A DNA stretch of 37,655 nt, taken from Candidatus Bipolaricaulota bacterium (GTDB lineage Bacteria; Bipolaricaulota; Bipolaricaulia; Bipolaricaulales; Bipolaricaulaceae). Shown here one piece after another: positions 34,156 through 37,655 of this stretch (the stretch's first letter is position 1; the number at the start of each line of letters is the position of its first letter). The position numbers were made by a program, and so were the translations under genes. The stretch spans positions 1 through 37,655 of the forward strand of contig JACIWM010000002.1 in NCBI GenBank assembly GCA_014360945.1. The letters run 5' to 3'. The notes under the pieces were generated by a model. It was given only the letters and a program-made list of their open reading frames with translations. It had not been told where the DNA came from and did no database searches.

Positions 34156-34758
34156 GCGCGGTTGGATCACCTCGTCCACGATCCCGTAGGCCTTGGCCTC
34201 TTCCGCGCTCATCCAAAAGTTACGGTCTGTGTCCCGCTCGATCTTCTCCACAGGTTGCCCGGTGTGGAAAGCGAGAATCTCGTTCACTCTGCGGCGCAAC
34301 TTGATGATCTCGTCGGCTTCGATCTTGATGTCGATGGCCTGGCCGCCCACTACCCCCCAGGGCTGGTGGATCATGATGCGGGAATTGGGAAGGGCATAGC
34401 GTTTGCCTTTGGCTCCACCGGCGAGGATCAGGGCCGCTGCGGAGGCAGCGATCCCCACGCAGATCGTGCGCACCGGGCAGCGCACATACTGCATGGCGTC
34501 GTAGATCGCCAACGCGGCTTGCAAATCTCCGCCGGGGCTGTTGATGTAAAGCTGGATGTCCTTGTCGGGATCCTCAGCTTCAAGGCAAAGGAGTTGGGCG
34601 ATGATGTTGTCCGCAGCGCCTGAATAGATCCCGCCTCCGGCACTGGCCACGATCTCCCCGGAAAGGAAGATGATGCGATCCTTGAAGAGGCGGGCGAACG
34701 CCCGCTCCCAATAGCGCATCATGCGCAGTTCCTCTTCCTCGAAGTACTGTAGCCTCAT
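34147..34758 (-). CDS. clpP: ATP-dependent Clp protease proteolytic subunit with Asn in the catalytic Asp position
   Basis: 203 residues from ATG 34758. ClpP forms a barrel of two heptamers that degrades unfolded proteins fed by ClpX or ClpA/C. Catalytic Ser106 lies in [14 protein letters not shown] and His131 in MIHQP. Aligning [15 protein letters not shown] with E. coli ERDTERDRFLSAPEA, with no gap, puts Asn180 (codon AAC) at the catalytic Asp. Spacings agree: Ser to His is 25 and His to Asn is 49, the same as in E. coli. Listeria ClpP1 has a similar Asn. The start has AAGGAGG upstream and overlaps the trigger factor stop (ATGA). No clpX follows; the next gene on this side is tRNA-Arg. Confidence 0.93.
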   Translation of the reverse strand: MRLQYFEEEELRMMRYWERAFARLFKDRIIFLSGEIVASAGGGIYSGAADNIIAQLLCLEAEDPDKDIQLYINSPGGDLQAALAIYDAMQYVRCPVRTICVGIAASAAALILAGGAKGKRYALPNSRIMIHQPWGVVGGQAIDIKIEADEIIKLRRRVNEILAFHTGQPVEKIERDTDRNFWMSAEEAKAYGIVDEVIQPRKK

Positions 34759-35852
34759 TCCCCCCTCCTTATGTGCTCCAAAACCCAATCGGCGGTGCGT
34801 TCGAAAAGAAGGCGGTTGTGGACGATCTCTTCGTTCTCCCCTTCTTCGGCGGCCAGACGCCGCACCTCCTCCGGATCGGGCGCAAGACCCTTCTGTTCGC
34901 TCAGGCGATGGATGAGGATTTCCCGGCGCAGGCGGCGGGCCACCGCCTTCTCCACCTCCGCCCGCACTTCCGGCTTTTTGGGGAACTTCTTCATTTCCTC
35001 CTCCACCGTCTCGGCCAGGAACCGCGGAGGAACCGGGATCTGGAGGGCCTCGGCCAGGGCATCCAAGGCCTGGCGGCGCAGCTCATCGCGGCGCTTGGCC
35101 TCGGCTCGGGCCAAAAGCTCCCGCCGCACCTCTTCCCGTAATTCCTCCCACGTGGTCTTTCCGTAGTGTCTTGCGGCCTCCTCCAAGGAGGGCAGCATGA
35201 GCTGATAAACACCGGCGATCTCGAATTCCTCGGCGTGGCCCTCCTCATCCTGCAGGATGATTGATGTTCCGGCTCGTGCGCCAAGAAGCTGGCGGCCGAT
35301 GGGGCGATCGGAGCTAGCCACCCCTTCCCAAACTTGTTCGCCGCGGCGGATGTGGACGATATCACCCTCCTCGGCCGGGCCGTCCTTGGGTACCAAGGTG
35401 GCCGCCTCCCGCCGGAGTTCGGCTAAAACCTCCTCCACTTCCTCTTCTCGCACCTCCGCGGGCGACGGCTCCGAAATAGAAATGTTCAGCTCATCGGGCA
35501 CGGTGAACTCCGGCAGGACCTCAAATTCTGCGTGGAATGAGAATTTCTCGCCTTTCACGAACTCCACGGTCTTCACCTGAGGAGAGGTCAGGGGATGAAG
35601 ATCGAGATCTTTTATAGCCCGTTCTAGCCAATCCTGAATGAGGTGCTCCCGTACATCCGCCCAGAATGCGTCCTCGCCGTAGCGGCGCAAAAGGAGATCT
35701 TTCGGGGCTTTCCCTGGGCGGAAGCCAGGGATCCGCAACTCCTGGGCCAAGGCCCGGAGGACCTCCGCCTCCGTGCGGAGGATGTCCTCCTTGGGGACGT
35801 GGATCTCCAAGGTCACAAGGGTTCCGTCGCGCTTCACTTGGATGTTCTCCAT
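34755..35852 (-). CDS. tig: Trigger factor with a reduced PPIase domain
   Basis: 365 residues from ATG 35852, against about 430-450 in typical bacteria. It is the ribosome-associated chaperone at the exit tunnel. The N-terminal ribosome-binding signature GFRPGKAP is at 43-50. The central FKBP-type domain, near 155-220, is only about 65 residues and lacks the usual GFxGG-type core. The helical C-terminal arms (about 222-365) look complete. An upstream extension to 36014 runs into the M50 gene and is rejected. A TGGTATAAT extended -10 box precedes it. It is cotranscribed with clpP. Confidence 0.9.
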   Translation of the reverse strand: MENIQVKRDGTLVTLEIHVPKEDILRTEAEVLRALAQELRIPGFRPGKAPKDLLLRRYGEDAFWADVREHLIQDWLERAIKDLDLHPLTSPQVKTVEFVKGEKFSFHAEFEVLPEFTVPDELNISISEPSPAEVREEEVEEVLAELRREAATLVPKDGPAEEGDIVHIRRGEQVWEGVASSDRPIGRQLLGARAGTSIILQDEEGHAEEFEIAGVYQLMLPSLEEAARHYGKTTWEELREEVRRELLARAEAKRRDELRRQALDALAEALQIPVPPRFLAETVEEEMKKFPKKPEVRAEVEKAVARRLRREILIHRLSEQKGLAPDPEEVRRLAAEEGENEEIVHNRLLFERTADWVLEHIRRGE

Positions 35853-35867
35853 GGGCAGGCTTTGGGC

Positions 35868-35876
35868 ATTATACCA
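35868..35876 (-). promoter_or_regulatory. Extended -10 promoter of tig-clpP
   Basis: On the minus strand TGGTATAAT is a perfect extended -10 element in the 25-bp gap between the M50 gene and tig. The predicted start near 35861 leaves about nine bases before the ATG. No -35 match is seen, which is normal for extended -10 promoters. It would let tig and clpP be expressed separately from the upstream genes. Confidence 0.5.
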
Positions 35877-35877
35877 G

Positions 35878-36546
35878 CTACCACCAAAGACCCGAGGCCC
35901 GGGCCACGCTCCGCCCCAAAAGGTGCACGGCCACGACCTCCGCCCCCTGAAAAACCGCGTCCAAAACCCCCAAAAGGAAAAGCACGACGACCACGATGAT
36001 CCCAAACTGCTCAAGCTTCATCATTTCTAGGCGCCAGCGCAGGGGCAGGAAATAGGAGAGGATGCGGGAGCCGTCCAAAGGAGGCAGGGGGATGAGATTG
36101 AAAAAGGCGATGACGAGGGAGATCACAGTGAGCATGGCCAGGAATGTGAAAACAAGAGAGTTTCTCACGCCGGCGAGGTAAAGAAGGCGGGCCAGGGTTG
36201 CGGAGACCCCGGCAAGGACGATGTTCGTGGCCGGTCCGGCCAGCCCCACCCACATCATCCCCCGCCACGGATCCCGGAAGTAGTAGGGATTGATGGGGAC
36301 GGGCTTGGCCCAGCCAAACACCACCAATGGCACGCCGGTGAAGCGGCGGATGAGGATCAAAGCCAAGGGAAGGATCACCGATCCGATGGGATCCAAATGG
36401 CGCAGGGGGTTGAGGGAAAGCCTTCCGGCCCGCTTGGCCGTGGGATCGCCAAGCCAAAAGGCCACAAGCCCATGAGCCACCTCATGGGGAATGACGCAAA
36501 GAAAAAGAGCTACAACAGCAAAAACCGCGGACAAAAGAAAACTCAA
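35878..36546 (-). CDS. Site-2-protease-like M50 family membrane metalloprotease
   Basis: 222 residues with about six hydrophobic helices. The zinc motif HEVAHG is near residues 21-26 in the first helix, and the third-ligand motif NLIPLPPLDGSRIL lies later; both match S2P/RseP-like M50B peptidases. No PDZ domain is present, placing it in the minimal YwhC/Rip-like group. Likely role: intramembrane cleavage; the substrate is unknown. The start appears to be a TTG at 36546 that overlaps the upstream stop (TTGA), with AGGAGG close upstream. Confidence 0.9.
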   Translation of the reverse strand: MSFLLSAVFAVVALFLCVIPHEVAHGLVAFWLGDPTAKRAGRLSLNPLRHLDPIGSVILPLALILIRRFTGVPLVVFGWAKPVPINPYYFRDPWRGMMWVGLAGPATNIVLAGVSATLARLLYLAGVRNSLVFTFLAMLTVISLVIAFFNLIPLPPLDGSRILSYFLPLRWRLEMMKLEQFGIIVVVVLFLLGVLDAVFQGAEVVAVHLLGRSVARASGLWW

Positions 36547-37655
36547 GGGGCCTCCTCTCCTGAGACAACCAGCACTTCCTCCCGCAAAAGAACCACCGTT
36601 CCCGGTGGGCTCCCTTTAGGCTTCCGCACGTAACGGGCCTCAGTGTAGCTCACCTCCACCTTCCGTTCACCCCGGGCCTTGGAAAACCAGGCGGCAAGCT
36701 GGGCAGCTCTCTGCAAAACCTCCTCAGGGACTTTCCTTCCCCCGTTTTTGATGAGCACATGCGCCCCCGGAACTCCCCGGGCATGAAGCCAGATATCGTT
36801 AGGGCTAGCGCGCCGCAAAATTTCTTCGTTTTCCTTGGCGGAGCGACCAACGAGCACTGTGAACTCCTGAATTCGGTATTGCCGGGGCTGCCGTGGTGGC
36901 TCCTCCGCGGACTTGGGCTCATCGGGCACCACATACGGCGCAAGGTCCGGCCTTTGCTGAAGAAGCTCAATCTCTTCTCGGATTTTTGCGATCTCCGCGG
37001 TGAGCTGGGCTCGACGAGCTGGGATTTCCTCCAGTCGGCGCCGCATCTTCCCCGCCCGCCGATAAAGCTCCTGAGCAAAACGCACCGGGGGAACGGTCGG
37101 ATCCAGTTCCAGCTCAACCGGGTTCCCGTTAAAACCCTCCACCGTGACCTTGGCCACTCCTTTTGGTATCTCCCCAAGGCGGGCCAGGATGAGATCGGCC
37201 TTTTCCTTCAGGACAGGCCAGGAACGCGCTTCCTTTTCGGCCTCCTCCAGGATAGTCAATGCCCGCGTCCGGCGGGCCAAAGCGCGCTTGAGCTCCGCAA
37301 TCCGCTCTTGGGCCAGTTCTCCGAAGACCCGGTTTTCTAACACCTGATCCAATGCCTCCCAAAAGGTGGGAAATTCCCCGGAGGGCTGGCCCAGATCCGG
37401 GCGGGCGAAGAACGAGGCCACAAGGCCCCGAGACGTGGCGTAGAGGTACCCCTGGGCCGGCAGGTTCCGAAGCTCTTCCGCCCAGCTTCGTAGCTCCTCC
37501 GCTGTTGCCGTTCGACCGAGCTTGGCTTCCAGGGCCCGACGAAGCTCGGGACCCAGGCCATCCTTTGGATCGCCAGATTCGAAGGACACCTCCTGGTATT
37601 GCCCTTCATGAAGGGAAGCGGAGCGGCCATCGCGGAAGAAGACGAAGATGTTTCC
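36543..37655 (-). CDS. rqcH: NFACT family protein, RqcH/FbpA-like (5' end beyond the window)
   Basis: The frame is open to the right-hand edge, so only the C-terminal 370 residues are seen. The C-terminal NFACT-R domain is clear (EFTVLVGRSAKENEEIL, then NDIWLHARGVPGAHVLIK and VRKPKGSPPGTVVL). A coiled-coil and HhH-like linker precedes it. RqcH binds stalled 50S-peptidyl-tRNA complexes and adds C-terminal alanine tails that mark nascent chains for ClpXP. The catalytic NFACT-N domain, which would separate RqcH from FbpA-type homologues, lies outside the window. Its stop overlaps the M50 start (TTGA). Confidence 0.85.
   Translation of the reverse strand, partial: GNIFVFFRDGRSASLHEGQYQEVSFESGDPKDGLGPELRRALEAKLGRTATAEELRSWAEELRNLPAQGYLYATSRGLVASFFARPDLGQPSGEFPTFWEALDQVLENRVFGELAQERIAELKRALARRTRALTILEEAEKEARSWPVLKEKADLILARLGEIPKGVAKVTVEGFNGNPVELELDPTVPPVRFAQELYRRAGKMRRRLEEIPARRAQLTAEIAKIREEIELLQQRPDLAPYVVPDEPKSAEEPPRQPRQYRIQEFTVLVGRSAKENEEILRRASPNDIWLHARGVPGAHVLIKNGGRKVPEEVLQRAAQLAAWFSKARGERKVEVSYTEARYVRKPKGSPPGTVVLLREEVLVVSGEEAP

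Noticed and set aside
1-37655. CRISPR array, prophage, insertion sequence or defence island
   Set aside because: No direct repeat-spacer pattern, transposase, integrase or phage gene is visible. Nearly every base belongs to a core gene.

Overview
The window is a densely packed, GC-rich bacterial chromosome segment made almost entirely of core genes. I see no insertion sequence, prophage, CRISPR array or integrase. The organism is probably a diderm: it has BamA with a C-terminal Phe, an OmpH/Skp-like protein, FabZ and a lipoprotein. No lpx genes accompany bamA-ompH-fabZ here. Gene order and protein character suggest a deep-branching uncultured lineage. My best guess is Candidatus Bipolaricaulota (OP1/Acetothermia), a judgement from memory and not a computed placement.

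Layout. 1-2720: a tRNA-Ser, a PIG-L/LmbE deacetylase, and a convergent gene fusing a UPF0104/flippase-like membrane domain to a NodS-like methyltransferase. 2799-6817: gyrA-tyrS-HIT operon. 6798-8699: a large beta-helix lipoprotein on the other strand. 8734-10522: a promoter, a perfect 13-bp stem that may be a small RNA, then glutamine-dependent NAD synthetase. 10519-25338 (minus strand): one long, mostly overlapping run transcribed yraN-comM-bamA-ompH-fabZ-ftcD-murD-ftsW-murG-murC-murB-ftsQ-ftsA-ftsZ, joining outer-membrane assembly to the division and cell-wall cluster. 25387-34145 (plus strand): MTA/SAH-deaminase-like amidohydrolase, rpsO, pnp, M16 peptidase, coaD, sucD, ychF, an EamA transporter, then tRNA-Ser and tRNA-Arg. 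34147-37655 (minus strand): rqcH-like NFACT gene (cut by the window edge), a site-2-protease-like M50 protein, trigger factor and clpP, a nascent-chain and proteolysis cluster.

Most interesting points. (1) ClpP has Asn where the catalytic Asp should be. (2) PNPase carries two S1 domains. (3) Several promoters place the predicted transcription start within about three bases of the start codon, which suggests leaderless mRNAs. (4) The flippase-like/NodS methyltransferase fusion beside a deacetylase may be a lipid-linked amino-sugar modification pair. (5) A 13-bp perfect stem begins exactly at a predicted transcription start and has an anti-Shine-Dalgarno-like loop. (6) tRNA-Arg has a GCG anticodon instead of the usual bacterial ACG.

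Genes are so tightly spaced that no stretch over 300 bases lacks a gene. The longest non-coding stretch is 8700-8887, and it holds the promoters and hairpin listed. All start-codon choices and promoter calls were made by eye.
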